Assembly: GCA_964461005.1 (NCBI GenBank)
Contig: CAYWQQ010000004.1
Span: 1-34,787 of the forward strand
DNA: 34,787 nt
Direction: 5' to 3'
DNA from: JAAZBI01 sp964461005
Lineage (GTDB): Bacteria; Bacillota_I; Bacilli_A; RF39; UBA660
This document shows positions 8,512-16,428 of the stretch, one piece after another. The position numbers were made by a program, and so were the translations under genes. Numbering within the stretch: position 1 is the first letter of the stretch; every line of letters begins with the position of its first letter. The notes under the pieces were generated by a model. That model was not told where the DNA came from. It was given only the letters and a program-made list of their open reading frames with translations, and ran no database searches.

Positions 8512-9142
8512 TTTTTATCATATTCTTTCTTTCTTCAGCTTCAACTAATTTTAAATAATTAGGATTAACTTGATGAGGATTAAGTGGTTGATTATTTGTT
8601 AAAACATAATTTATAACATCTATTTTTATTTTTAAAGGATTAACATTTATATCTCTTATACTTATATCTCCGATATATGTTTTTTTACCCTTTAATTCTG
8701 ATGCAAATGATAATAGTTCAGATAAATCTATGTATTGCTCTTTCAATATTATATTATAATTATGATCATATATTGCTCCAAAAACCTTATCTCTTCTAGC
8801 ATCAATCAAGACTATATAATAATCATTTTTTTCAGAAGAAATAGCATTTGCTTTTAAACTAGAAATAGTATAAATTTTTTTATTTAATGCATAAGCATAT
8901 GTTTTTGCAATAGCTACTCCAATTCTTATGCCAGTAAAAGAACCAGGACCATTTATAACAATTATATTGTCAATATTATTAGTCTCTAAATTCAACTCGA
9001 AAAAAGCCTCTTTTATGCTAGAAAGAGCATATTTTGAATGCTCTTTCATATCTTTTAATTCTACTCTTTTTAATTCTTTTTCATCTTTGCTAATTATTAA
9101 AGTGAAAGATGCAGTACTTGTATCTAATAAAAGATTTATCAT
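8504..9142 (-). CDS. tsaB: t6A biosynthesis scaffold protein TsaB
   Basis: TsaB is the inactive ASKHA paralogue of TsaD that bridges TsaD and TsaE in the t6A complex. The 212-residue product opens with 'INLLLDTSTASFTL', carries the diagnostic 'INGPGSFTGIRIGVAIAK' segment (about residues 64-81), and has 'VLIDARRDKVFGAIYD' in the second half of the N-terminal lobe. The C-terminal lobe is short, as usual in Bacilli, and ends with the common 'NPNYLKL' motif. ATG 9142 has GAGG upstream and overlaps the end of tsaE by four bases, so the pair is translationally coupled. Confidence 0.95.
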   Translation of the reverse strand: MINLLLDTSTASFTLIISKDEKELKRVELKDMKEHSKYALSSIKEAFFELNLETNNIDNIIVINGPGSFTGIRIGVAIAKTYAYALNKKIYTISSLKANAISSEKNDYYIVLIDARRDKVFGAIYDHNYNIILKEQYIDLSELLSFASELKGKKTYIGDISIRDINVNPLKIKIDVINYVLTNNQPLNPHQVNPNYLKLVEAEERKNMIKND

Positions 9143-9591
9143 AAGACTGCCTCACATAAATCTTCATATTTTTTACCATATGGTTTAATTATAAATACTC
9201 TTGTGTCTTCGTCAATAACCTTTATTTTTATTTCTAATCTTTCTTTAGGTAGATAACTAGTTATCGTATCTGCCCATTCAATAGCCACAATTCCATCTTT
9301 ATTAAAATATTCTTCTAATCCCAGAGTTGTTATATCACCATTTAAGCGATAAACATCCATATGAAATAAAGGTATTTCTGGTGTATTATATTCTTTAACA
9401 ATATTAAAAGTGGGAGATGTAATAATTTCATCTATACCTAAAGAAATAGCTAATCCTTTTGTAAAAACTGTTTTTCCACTTCCTAGATCACCTGATAAAC
9501 AAATAATCATATTAGGAAATCTTTCAGCTGCTATATTTTGAGCTAATTCTAAAGTTTGAGATTCATCTCTCGTTGTTATTTTATATTCCAT
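9139..9591 (-). CDS. tsaE: t6A biosynthesis ATPase TsaE
   Basis: TsaE is the P-loop ATPase that resets the TsaB-TsaD complex during tRNA t6A synthesis. The product is about 150 residues, as expected. It has the Walker A 'LSGDLGSGKTVF' near residue 36-46, the switch-like 'ITSPTFNIVKEY', and the Walker B region 'FHMDVYRL'. The invariant 'AIEWADTI' is present near residue 106. The start at 9591 (MEYKI) is preferred over the ATG at 9624 because AGGTGAT is correctly spaced before it and the promoter lies between the two. It is the first gene of the tsaE-tsaB-rimI-tsaD operon. Confidence 0.95.
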   Translation of the reverse strand: MEYKITTRDESQTLELAQNIAAERFPNMIICLSGDLGSGKTVFTKGLAISLGIDEIITSPTFNIVKEYNTPEIPLFHMDVYRLNGDITTLGLEEYFNKDGIVAIEWADTITSYLPKERLEIKIKVIDEDTRVFIIKPYGKKYEDLCEAVL

Positions 9592-9607
9592 TTTATCACC
9601 TAAATAG

Positions 9608-9637
9608 ATTATATCATTTATCAAAAGATAAAAACAA
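9608..9637 (-). promoter_or_regulatory. Sigma-A promoter of the tsaE operon
   Basis: The minus strand has TTGTTT (9632-9637), an 18-base spacer ending in TGA, then TATAAT (9608-9613). It also fits an extended -10. Its position supports ATG 9591 as the tsaE start. Confidence 0.65.
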
Positions 9638-9644
9638 CTAATTT

Positions 9645-9677
9645 TAAAAAAAAGTAAAGATTAAATCTTTACTTTTT
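9645..9677 (-). terminator. Terminator of the repeat surface-protein gene
   Basis: The minus strand forms a 13-bp stem (9649-9661 with 9665-9677), a three-base loop, and a run of T. The gene's TAA stop is within the stem. Confidence 0.85.
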
Positions 9678-11321
9678 AACTGTTGTTGTTTTTCCTGTAA
9701 ATGTCCATCCAGATTGTGTTTTGTTTGAAGACCATTTATATTCTACTTTTGTATCTGTTTGTCTATAACCTGCTGGTAATGATAATACCCATCCTGAATC
9801 AACTGTTGTTGATCCACCAGGAATTATTCTTTGTTCTACCATAACATATCCGGGTTCAGATGCGTTTCTTGTCCAGATAACATCTCTTAATACTCTTACA
9901 GTTCTCATTATTCTTTCAGCTGCTACAATTCTAACAGATGAAGATGCAACTTGTCTTGAACAAGTCATGCTTGCTCCACTGCCACTTTGTGCATATCCTG
10001 ATGGACAGCTATATGTTGTTCTTAAATCTGTCATTTTTCTTGAACAAGTCATACTTGCTCCACTTCCATTTGATATAAAACCTATTGGACAGCTATATGT
10101 TGTTCTTGATGTTGCAACTTGTCTTGAACAAGTTGTACTTGCTCCACTTCCGCCTTGTGTATATCCTGATGGACAGCTATATTTTGTATTTGTATTTGCT
10201 ATAGGTGCAGCTGTTTCTGTTCTAGTTGAAGGAGTTGAAGTAAGTTTATATTTCTTATATTCATATAATACATATGATGCACATACACTACAATCTTTTT
10301 TAGTTGAAGATCCAATACTTACATATTTAATAGTGCTTGTGCTTGATAAAGCTGTTTTACTTGTTACGGTTCCTACATATACCCAAGAATCTGTTGAAGT
10401 TGTAATTTGTCTTGAACAAGTTGTACTTGCTCCACTTCCGCCTTGTGTATATCCTGATGGACAGCTATATGTTGTATTTGTATTTGCTATAGGTGCAGCT
10501 GTTTCTGTTCTTGTTGAAGTGTTTGTTTTTGCTATAGGTGCAGCTGTTTCTGTTCTTGTTGAAGTATTTGTTTTTGCTATAGGTGCAGCTGTTTCTGTTC
10601 TTGTTGAAGTATTTGTTTTTGCTATAGGTGCAGCTGTTTCTGTTCTTGTTGAAGTTGTAGTAATATGACATGTACTGCCAACTAAAACACCTGCTGGACA
10701 ACTATATCTGTCAAATTCTTGAACTTTTTCATATCTTTCATGTTTATATTCTGTATATGATGGTCCAGTATTTTGTCTTATACCACGAAACCAAGTTCTT
10801 TGTAATTGGTATCTTGTTACATATTCAGTTTTTTGAGGAGTAACCTTAGTTGCTTCTTTTACTGGTTCTTTACAATCTGTTCCACAATTACAAACTGTTG
10901 GACACAAATCATAACATCCCATATATTCAATTATATAATCTGCTTTATTAGGACAAACTAAATTAGCTTTTAAAATATACTCATTAGCTTTGTCTGTTTT
11001 TGTAATTTGTACATATGATGCCTCACCATCACATAATTTACCATCTGAATCAGCTATAGGTAAAACAAACTTTTTAGCTAACATTTCAGCTAAAGTCATG
11101 CTTACACTAGCATTAACCTCTTTTGGTAATCTGTCTACTGTATAATAACTTTGTCCTGCCTCTTTCATTGTATTAATATTATCAGCAAAAATTCTGTCAT
11201 ATACAGGATTTAAATTCGGCATTGGAAATAACCACATAAGTAAAAATACAAATGCTATTACCAACACTATTTTAAATACTAATCTTCCTAGAGAAAAATC
11301 TCTTTCTTTTTCCATAACCAT
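9669..11321 (-). CDS. Anchored Cys-rich surface protein with tandem repeats
   Basis: I do not recognise a family. The 550-residue product has a basic N-terminus and one transmembrane helix (about residues 14-31), then an extracellular region. Near residues 125-150 is a Cys-rich stretch (C-x3-C-x3-C-x-C-x3-C). The middle is repetitive: three and a part copies of a 15-residue Ser/Thr unit ('STRTETAAPIAKTNT'), with further single copies. Four Cys-pair modules of the form 'YSCPSGY...GSGAS.TCSR' also occur. The C-terminus is strand-rich and Trp-containing, ending in 'GKTTTVKK'. No LPxTG is seen. ATG 11321 is only three bases from GGGGG and ATG 11315 is nine, so the true start may be 11315. It has its own strong promoter and terminator. 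It may be an adhesin or envelope-stress protein (guess). Confidence 0.8.
   Translation of the reverse strand: MVMEKERDFSLGRLVFKIVLVIAFVFLLMWLFPMPNLNPVYDRIFADNINTMKEAGQSYYTVDRLPKEVNASVSMTLAEMLAKKFVLPIADSDGKLCDGEASYVQITKTDKANEYILKANLVCPNKADYIIEYMGCYDLCPTVCNCGTDCKEPVKEATKVTPQKTEYVTRYQLQRTWFRGIRQNTGPSYTEYKHERYEKVQEFDRYSCPAGVLVGSTCHITTTSTRTETAAPIAKTNTSTRTETAAPIAKTNTSTRTETAAPIAKTNTSTRTETAAPIANTNTTYSCPSGYTQGGSGASTTCSRQITTSTDSWVYVGTVTSKTALSSTSTIKYVSIGSSTKKDCSVCASYVLYEYKKYKLTSTPSTRTETAAPIANTNTKYSCPSGYTQGGSGASTTCSRQVATSRTTYSCPIGFISNGSGASMTCSRKMTDLRTTYSCPSGYAQSGSGASMTCSRQVASSSVRIVAAERIMRTVRVLRDVIWTRNASEPGYVMVEQRIIPGGSTTVDSGWVLSLPAGYRQTDTKVEYKWSSNKTQSGWTFTGKTTTVKK
9950..10230 (-). repeat. Cys-pair 'CPSGY' modules (group of three)
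   Basis: Three consecutive modules encode about 21 residues each in the pattern Y-S-C-P-x-G-[YF]...GSGAS-x-T-C-S-R, separated by short 'TT'-type linkers. A single 'STRTETAAPIANTNT' unit precedes them. A fourth copy of the module lies at about 10410-10475. The two Cys in each are probably paired. Confidence 0.75.
10486..10655 (-). repeat. 45-bp tandem repeat, 3.8 copies
   Basis: Units begin at 10486, 10531, 10576 and 10621 (the last truncated at about 35 bases). They are almost identical; the first differs by two bases. Each encodes the 15-residue unit STRTETAAPIAKTNT in frame. The near-identity points to recent expansion and possible copy-number variation. Confidence 0.9.
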
Positions 11322-11341
11322 AAACCCCCTTTTCGATTTAT

Positions 11342-11378
11342 GTTGACTATATTAACACAAACGTTAATTTTTGTCAAC
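11342..11378 (-). promoter_or_regulatory. Strong promoter covered by a two-tier palindrome
   Basis: The minus-strand promoter is TTGACA (11372-11377), 17 bases, TAATAT (11349-11354). The same DNA is an inverted repeat: GTTGAC (11342-11347) pairs with GTCAAC (11373-11378), and ATTAAC (11351-11356) pairs with GTTAAT (11363-11368), around a 6-base centre. The symmetry spans the -35 and -10 boxes, as expected for a repressor operator. The regulator is unknown. Confidence 0.75.
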
Positions 11379-11396
11379 TAATTGTTAGAAATGATT

Positions 11397-11426
11397 GACA
11401 CCTTGAATTTTCAAGGTGTCTTTTTT
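11397..11426 (+). terminator. Strong hairpin just after hsp20
   Basis: GACACCTTGA (11397-11406), a 4-base loop, and TCAAGGTGTC (11411-11420) form a perfect 10-bp stem. The T-run (11421-11426) is on the plus strand; reading the minus strand from hsp20 the following bases are AATCATTT, a poor U-tract. It probably ends hsp20 transcription weakly and stops plus-strand readthrough. Confidence 0.65.
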
Positions 11427-11811
11427 ACTCGATGCTAATTTGTTTCTTATTCGATATTTCTTCTTTTTTTGGTGCAATCACTTTTAGAGTTCCATCATTG
11501 AAGTTCGCTTTAATTTGATCTTCGTTAATGTTACCTAAATAGAATTGTCTTTTAAAAGAAGTGCTATGTCTTTCTTTTCTAAGATAGTTTTTATCTTCTT
11601 CTTCTTTTTCATCTGCTTTTTCAGCTTCTAAAGTAAGATAACCATCTTCATATTCAATGTTGATATTTTCCTTTTTAAAACCTGGAACATCAGCTTCAAT
11701 AATATAATTGCCTTCCTTCTCATAGATGTCACATTTAATATTATTTGCTCCAGAGATTGGAAAATCATCGAATATGTCTTCCAAAAACAACTTTCTTGGA
11801 ATTAAATTCAT
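11425..11811 (-). CDS. hsp20: Small heat-shock protein, Hsp20/alpha-crystallin family
   Basis: This is an ATP-independent chaperone that holds unfolding proteins. The 128-residue product has a short N-terminal arm ending in 'LFLEDIFDDF', then an alpha-crystallin domain from about residue 22 to 118. Landmarks are 'YIIEADVPGFKKENI', 'YEDGYLTLEAEK', 'FKRQFYLG' and 'ANFNDGTLKVIAPK', matching the conserved A-x-x-x-G-x-L motif. The C-terminal tail is short. A strong AGGAGG precedes ATG 11811. A sigma-A promoter overlaid by a CIRCE element lies upstream, so HrcA control is expected, which is unusual for an hsp20 gene because CIRCE normally guards groESL and dnaK. Confidence 0.95.
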   Translation of the reverse strand: MNLIPRKLFLEDIFDDFPISGANNIKCDIYEKEGNYIIEADVPGFKKENINIEYEDGYLTLEAEKADEKEEEDKNYLRKERHSTSFKRQFYLGNINEDQIKANFNDGTLKVIAPKKEEISNKKQISIE

Positions 11812-11836
11812 TTTTCATCCCTCCTCTTGTAACAAT

Positions 11837-11865
11837 AATATAGCATATTTTTTAGCACTTGTCAA
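11837..11865 (-). promoter_or_regulatory. Sigma-A promoter of hsp20
   Basis: On the minus strand, a consensus TTGACA (11860-11865), 17 bases, then TATATT (11837-11842). The -35 box overlaps the edge of the left CIRCE arm and its spacer, so bound HrcA would block polymerase. Confidence 0.85.
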
Positions 11866-11878
11866 TATAGAGTGCTAT
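11852..11878. promoter_or_regulatory. CIRCE element (HrcA operator)
   Basis: TTAGCACTT (11852-11860), a 9-base spacer, and GAGTGCTAT (11870-11878) match the CIRCE consensus TTAGCACTC-N9-GAGTGCTAA at all but one base in each arm. It overlaps the last codons and stop of the upstream gene (11862-12218) and the hsp20 -35 box. Confidence 0.9.
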
Positions 11879-12218
11879 TTTTTGTTTTCTTAATTGAACA
11901 AGTCTCACATCTGAATTGTGGATTAGCATCGTTTAAACGATCATACTTTTTATATTTTACTAATCTATATCCTCTACCTGTTTTTCCACAATCGTGACAT
12001 TCAATATTATCTTTTACTTCCCAAAGAGGATTACTATGATTCAATTTAAAAATTAATCTATCAACCCAAAAGAAAAGCAATGCTCCAATAAAATTGGCAA
12101 CAATAGTAGCAACCCACTTGTTTGTTGTAGCCATCACAATTAATACGACAGCTAAAACAGGCGTAGATAATTGCCATCTAACTATATAGAGCAAATATTT
12201 TTTAATAAAATCTTTCAT
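11862..12218 (-). CDS. Small membrane protein with C-terminal zinc ribbon
   Basis: The 118-residue product has two hydrophobic segments (about residues 18-32 and 36-55, with 'WVATIVANFIGALLFFWVDR'). A soluble C-terminal part follows, with two CxxC pairs ('ECHDCG' and 'RCETC') about 30 residues apart, typical of a structural zinc ribbon. Similar short proteins occur in other Bacilli to my recollection, but I know no function. The ribosome site GGGTGAT precedes the ATG. The gene ends in TGA at 11862-11864, inside the CIRCE element of hsp20. It may be co-transcribed from tex, since only a weak hairpin separates them. Confidence 0.75.
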   Translation of the reverse strand: MKDFIKKYLLYIVRWQLSTPVLAVVLIVMATTNKWVATIVANFIGALLFFWVDRLIFKLNHSNPLWEVKDNIECHDCGKTGRGYRLVKYKKYDRLNDANPQFRCETCSIKKTKNSTLY

Positions 12219-12252
12219 TAGTTATCACCCAATGTTATTATATATTAAACTT

Positions 12253-12275
12253 ACAGCATATAAAAGATATGTTGT
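12253..12275. terminator. Weak hairpin between tex and the zinc-ribbon gene
   Basis: ACAGCATAT (12253-12261) and ATATGTTGT (12267-12275) form a 9-bp stem with one G-T pair and a 5-base loop. There is no clear U-tract, so termination is uncertain. Confidence 0.35.
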
Positions 12276-12321
12276 TATTAAATTTAGACAAAACAAAAAC
12301 TATATAATTAATTTATATATA

Positions 12322-14460
12322 CTATTTAACTTCAATTAAAGATAAACTAACTTTCTTTTTATTAATAAAAACATCTTCAACATAGCAATCAACTATATCG
12401 CCAACATTCACTACTTCAAGCGGATGATTTATATACCTGTTGGTAAGCTTTGATATGTGTGCTAAGCCATCATTCTTTAAGCCAACATCGATAAACACTC
12501 CAAAATCAACGACATTTCTAACTGTACCTTGAAGTTTCATTCCCCTTTTTAAATCTTCAATCTTTAAAATATCGCTTCTAAGTAAAGGCCTGTCAAAATC
12601 ATCGCGTGGGTCACGATTAGGTTGCTTAAGTGCTTTTGTAATATCTTCTAATGTATAGATATCTGTATTTAACTTTTTTGAATATTCTTCAATATTAATA
12701 TTATTAAATTTATCAGTTATTTTCGCTGTGCCTAGATCTTCTATTTTTAAATCGAATTCTTTTAATAATTTTTCAGCTACATTATAACTCTCAGGGTGGA
12801 TACTAGTCTTGTCAAAAGGATTGATTCCGTCGACAATTCTAACAAATCCAATTGCTTGTTCAAATACTTTATTAGTCATTAATTTACTCTTCTTTAATTC
12901 ATCTCGTGATTTAATTTTTCCATTTTTATCACGATATTCTATAATATTACTAATTATCTTTTTTGATAATCCCGATACATATTGTAAAAGTGAAGAACTA
13001 GCAGTATTAATATTTACTCCTACCTGATTAACGGCTTTGCTTACAACAAAATCAAGTGAATCATTTAATTTATTTTGTGCTACGTCATGTTGATATTGTC
13101 CTACTCCAATACTTTTTGAATCTATCTTTACTAGTTCACTAAGAGGATCTTGTAAACGTCTTGCTATACTTATAGCACTGCGTTCTTCAACATGTAAATC
13201 CGGAAATTCTGAAATTGCCAGAGGACTAGCCGAGTAGACCGAAGCCCCCGCTTCATTTACAATAATAAATTCAACCTTTTTTTTAGATTCTTTTATAACA
13301 TTAGCTATAAATGATTCACTCTCACGTGATGCTGTACCATTGCCAATTGCTATAATATCTATATTATATTTATCAATTAAATCAAGAACATGTCTTTTGC
13401 TTTTTTCATACTCATTTCTTGGTTCATGTGGATATATAACACTTACAACTAAGTTCTTACCTGTATAATCGATTACAGCTAATTTACATCCTGTTCTAAA
13501 AGCCGGATCAAAACCCAACACAATTTTATCTTTCATTGGAGGTTGTAGTAGCAATTTTTCTAAATTCTTTGAAAAAACATCGATAGCAACTACTGCTGCT
13601 TCATCTGTTAATTCACTTCTAACTTCTCTTTCGATACTAGATGCAATAAGTCTTTTATAACTATCTGCAATTGCTTCTATTACATATTTATAACTGACAC
13701 TTTTTTCATCTTTTACAATCTTTGATTCTATATATGCTAATATTTCATCACTATTGATTTCTATATTGACATTAAGTATAGTTTCTTTCTCTCCACGATT
13801 AAGTGCTAGAATGCGATGTGGTTTGATCATTTTAACTTGTTCACTATAGTCATAATACATTTCATAAACTTTATATTCATCAACCGAATTTTTCTTAAGT
13901 TTAGAAGTTATAATACCATTTCTAAAAAAATAATTTCTAATCCATTTACGATAAAAAGCATTGTCACTAATCCATTCAGCAATTATATATTTAGCTCCTA
14001 AGATAGCCTCACTTTCACTCTTAACCTTGTCGTTAATAAACTTACTAAAATCTATCTCATTTGGAAAAGACATTATTATTTTTGCTAGTGGCTCTAAGCC
14101 AGCATTAATAGCATCAGTAGCTTTTGTCTTCTTTTTTTCTTTGAAAGGTCTATATATATCTTCTACTTCAACTAATTTTGAAGTTTCTATAATCTTTTGT
14201 TTTAATTCCTCTGTCATAAGACCTTTCTCATCTATTAATCTTATAACATCTTCTTTTCTTTTCAAGAGATTAACTTGGTACTCATATACCTCATTAATCT
14301 TTCTTATTTGTTCTTCATCTAAATTACCAGTAACTTCCTTACGATATCTAGAAATGAAAGGAATAGTATTTCCCTCACTTAATAATTTTAAAGCGCTTTC
14401 TACTTGTACTTCTTTTACATTAAGTTCAAAACTTATTTGTTTAATTATTTCTTCATTCAT
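12322..14460 (-). CDS. tex: Tex family RNA-binding protein (S1 domain)
   Basis: Tex is a conserved nucleic-acid-binding protein, homologous to eukaryotic Spt6, that affects transcription. The 712-residue product follows the family order. An N-terminal helical region ('FISRYRKEVTGNLDEEQ', near residue 33-50) comes first. A YqgF/RNase H-like domain follows ('VLGFDPAFRTGCKLAV', about residue 317 on, and 'AIGNGTASRESE'), then 'VGQYQHDV' and a helix-hairpin-helix pair ('NTASSSLLQYVSGLS'). The C-terminal S1 domain spans about 640-712 ('LQGTVRNVVDFGVFIDVG', 'DGLAHISKLT'). AGGAGG before ATG 14460 fixes the start. It follows the ABC-F gene after about 50 bases. Confidence 0.95.
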   Translation of the reverse strand: MNEEIIKQISFELNVKEVQVESALKLLSEGNTIPFISRYRKEVTGNLDEEQIRKINEVYEYQVNLLKRKEDVIRLIDEKGLMTEELKQKIIETSKLVEVEDIYRPFKEKKKTKATDAINAGLEPLAKIIMSFPNEIDFSKFINDKVKSESEAILGAKYIIAEWISDNAFYRKWIRNYFFRNGIITSKLKKNSVDEYKVYEMYYDYSEQVKMIKPHRILALNRGEKETILNVNIEINSDEILAYIESKIVKDEKSVSYKYVIEAIADSYKRLIASSIEREVRSELTDEAAVVAIDVFSKNLEKLLLQPPMKDKIVLGFDPAFRTGCKLAVIDYTGKNLVVSVIYPHEPRNEYEKSKRHVLDLIDKYNIDIIAIGNGTASRESESFIANVIKESKKKVEFIIVNEAGASVYSASPLAISEFPDLHVEERSAISIARRLQDPLSELVKIDSKSIGVGQYQHDVAQNKLNDSLDFVVSKAVNQVGVNINTASSSLLQYVSGLSKKIISNIIEYRDKNGKIKSRDELKKSKLMTNKVFEQAIGFVRIVDGINPFDKTSIHPESYNVAEKLLKEFDLKIEDLGTAKITDKFNNINIEEYSKKLNTDIYTLEDITKALKQPNRDPRDDFDRPLLRSDILKIEDLKRGMKLQGTVRNVVDFGVFIDVGLKNDGLAHISKLTNRYINHPLEVVNVGDIVDCYVEDVFINKKKVSLSLIEVK

Positions 14461-14511
14461 GATGTCCTCCTATAACTTTATATCAATATTAATATCATAA
14501 ATATTTAAACT

Positions 14512-16131
14512 TTATTTGTTATACATTTTTTCTACTTTACTTTGTGTTTTTTCATCATTTAAATATTCTTCTAAATTAGTATTTACTACATATGCTCCCA
14601 TATCTGTTATCTCAATGATTTTGGTTGCAATTGTTTCAATAAAACTATGGTCATGTGATGTAAAAATTAAGCACCCTTTATATGATGCCAAACCATCATT
14701 TACTGCTTGAATAGATTCTAGATCCAAATGATTAGTGGGTTGATCTAGTAATAAAAAATTAGCTTCACTAAGCATTAGCTTAGAGAACATACATCTTACC
14801 TTTTCTCCACCCGATAGAACGCTTACTGATTTAAGTGGTTGTTCACCAGAAAACAACATTCTCCCTAAGAATCCTCTTAAGAAACTCTCAGACGTATCTT
14901 TGGAATATTGAGCAAGCCACTCTATTAAATTCAAATTCTTATTATCAAAATATTTAGCATTATCAATAGGAAAATAATCATATGTAACTGTTTGACCCCA
15001 CTTTACCGTTCCTTTATCAGGTTTTAATTCCCCTGCTAAAATCTTTAACAAAGTTGTTTTAGCTACATCATCTCTTCCAAGCAAGATAGCTTTTTCACCT
15101 CTATTTAATGTGAAAGTTACATTATCTAGCACCTTTTTGCCAGCAATAGTTTTAGTAAGCCCTTCGACAATTAAAACATCTTTACCTAATTCCCTATTTA
15201 AAACAAAACCAATGTATGGATATTTACGACTAGATGGTTTTATTTCGTCAAGTTCAATTTTTTCTAGACTCTTTTTTCTTGATGTAGCTTGTTTTGATTT
15301 AGATGCATTAGCACTAAATCTGGCGATAAAATCTTCTAGTTCTTTGATTTTTTGTTCTTTCTTTTTATTTGATTCTTTAGCAAGTTGTAAAAGAAGTTGA
15401 CTTGATTGATACCAAAAATCATAATTACCCGGATAAAGTTTAGCAGTGTTAAAATCTATATCTAGCATATGCGTACAAACTTTATTTAAAAAATGTCTAT
15501 CATGTGATACAACAATAACCGTTTTATCATAATCAATCAAAAAATCTTCAAGCCATTTAATAGCTTTAAAGTCTAAGTGGTTAGTAGGTTCATCCATTAA
15601 TAAAATATCTGGATCACCAAATAAAGCTTGTGCCAGTAGTACTTTAACCTTATCTTTACCTGATATTTCACTCATTCTATTATTATATATTTCTTTATCT
15701 AATCCGAGATTGTTTAACAACTTGTTAGCATTATATTCTGCTTCCCAACCATTAAGTTCAGCAAACTCAGATTCTAAATCGCCAGCTAAAATCCCATCTG
15801 CATCAGTAAATTCTGATTTAGCATATAATTCTTCTTTAGCTTTCATTACGTCATATAATCTTTTGTGTCCCATAATAACTGTATCAAGAACAGTAAAATT
15901 ATCAAACTCGTAATGATTTTGTTTCAAAACAGCCATTCTTTGACCTGGTTCAATATAAATTTCACCTTTGTTAGAATCAATATCGCCAGATAGTATTTTT
16001 AAAAATGTTGACTTACCCGATCCGTTAGCACCTATAACTCCATAACAGTTGCCAGGTAAAAACTTAACATTTATATCCTCAAATAATTTCTTGTCAGAAA
16101 AATTTAAACTCACATTATTAACTGTAATCAT
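14512..16131 (-). CDS. ykpA: ABC-F ATPase, YkpA/YbiT type, with one degenerate ATP site
   Basis: ABC-F proteins are soluble twin-ATPases that bind the ribosome. The 539-residue product matches B. subtilis YkpA in length and in stretches such as 'FEDINVKFLPGNCYG' and 'RFSANASKSKQATSRKK' in the inter-domain linker. The first nucleotide domain has intact Walker A 'GANGSGKST' (34-42) and Walker B with E181, but its signature is altered ('ISGKDK'). The second has a broken Walker A ('GRDDVAKTT', 352-360) and Gln464 where the catalytic Glu is expected ('LLDQPTNHLD'), while its signature 'LSGGEK' is intact. Site 1 therefore looks competent and site 2 degenerate. GAGGTGAT precedes ATG 16131. The exact ribosomal role is not known; resistance subgroups have a longer linker. 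Confidence 0.93.
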   Translation of the reverse strand: MITVNNVSLNFSDKKLFEDINVKFLPGNCYGVIGANGSGKSTFLKILSGDIDSNKGEIYIEPGQRMAVLKQNHYEFDNFTVLDTVIMGHKRLYDVMKAKEELYAKSEFTDADGILAGDLESEFAELNGWEAEYNANKLLNNLGLDKEIYNNRMSEISGKDKVKVLLAQALFGDPDILLMDEPTNHLDFKAIKWLEDFLIDYDKTVIVVSHDRHFLNKVCTHMLDIDFNTAKLYPGNYDFWYQSSQLLLQLAKESNKKKEQKIKELEDFIARFSANASKSKQATSRKKSLEKIELDEIKPSSRKYPYIGFVLNRELGKDVLIVEGLTKTIAGKKVLDNVTFTLNRGEKAILLGRDDVAKTTLLKILAGELKPDKGTVKWGQTVTYDYFPIDNAKYFDNKNLNLIEWLAQYSKDTSESFLRGFLGRMLFSGEQPLKSVSVLSGGEKVRCMFSKLMLSEANFLLLDQPTNHLDLESIQAVNDGLASYKGCLIFTSHDHSFIETIATKIIEITDMGAYVVNTNLEEYLNDEKTQSKVEKMYNK

Positions 16132-16428
16132 AACATCACCTCATGCAAAAAAACTATATCTATTCTATCATACATTTAATAATAAGACATCCCACAAATA
16201 ACTATTGCCAACTTTTCTTATTATATTTTTGATGTAATTTGTTTTAGTATTGCAAGAAGAACAAAAAATATTGACTTTACAAGACATAAAAGATCAACAA
16301 TAAGTTGATCTTTTATCAAGATATGACAAGTTTGATTTATTTAATTAATGGTGGATAATTATTAAAAACCAAATTTTTATTTATGTTTTCTAATAACTTT
16401 TTGATAACTTGAATGCATTAATAAATTA
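16132..16428. other. 297-base intergenic region
   Basis: This is the longest gap in the window. It contains the terminator at 16288-16314 and presumably the ykpA promoter, for which I find only weak AT-rich candidates (TATGAT/TAGAAT near 16155-16170 with no good -35). I see no ORF or RNA gene in the remaining sequence. Confidence 0.6.
16288..16314. terminator. Terminator downstream of the CheD-like gene
   Basis: AAAAGATCAAC (16288-16298), a 5-base loop, and GTTGATCTTTT (16304-16314) form a perfect 11-bp stem with T-runs in both directions. It lies about 115 bases after the stop of the CheD-like gene. Confidence 0.7.

Noticed and set aside
10486..10655. CRISPR array
   Set aside because: The units are contiguous 45-bp copies without unique spacers and are in frame within a coding gene.
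9967..10668. Long plus-strand ORF (233 codons) opposite the surface-protein gene
   Set aside because: It mirrors the repeat region of the minus-strand gene; its openness follows from the repeated codons. No ribosome site or promoter precedes it.
10465..10701. Second minus-strand ORF of 78 codons in the repeat region
   Set aside because: It is another frame of the same 45-bp repeats, with biased Asn/Lys/Cys composition and no ribosome site.
11862..11864. TGA read as tryptophan (Mycoplasma code)
   Set aside because: TGA ends this gene, the CheD-like gene and the VirB4 N-terminal gene at sensible places, and Trp codons in conserved proteins are TGG, so code 11 applies.
13961..14500. Plus-strand ORF of 179 codons opposite tex
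   Set aside because: It is antisense to a well-conserved gene, has a hydrophobic low-complexity product, and no ribosome site.
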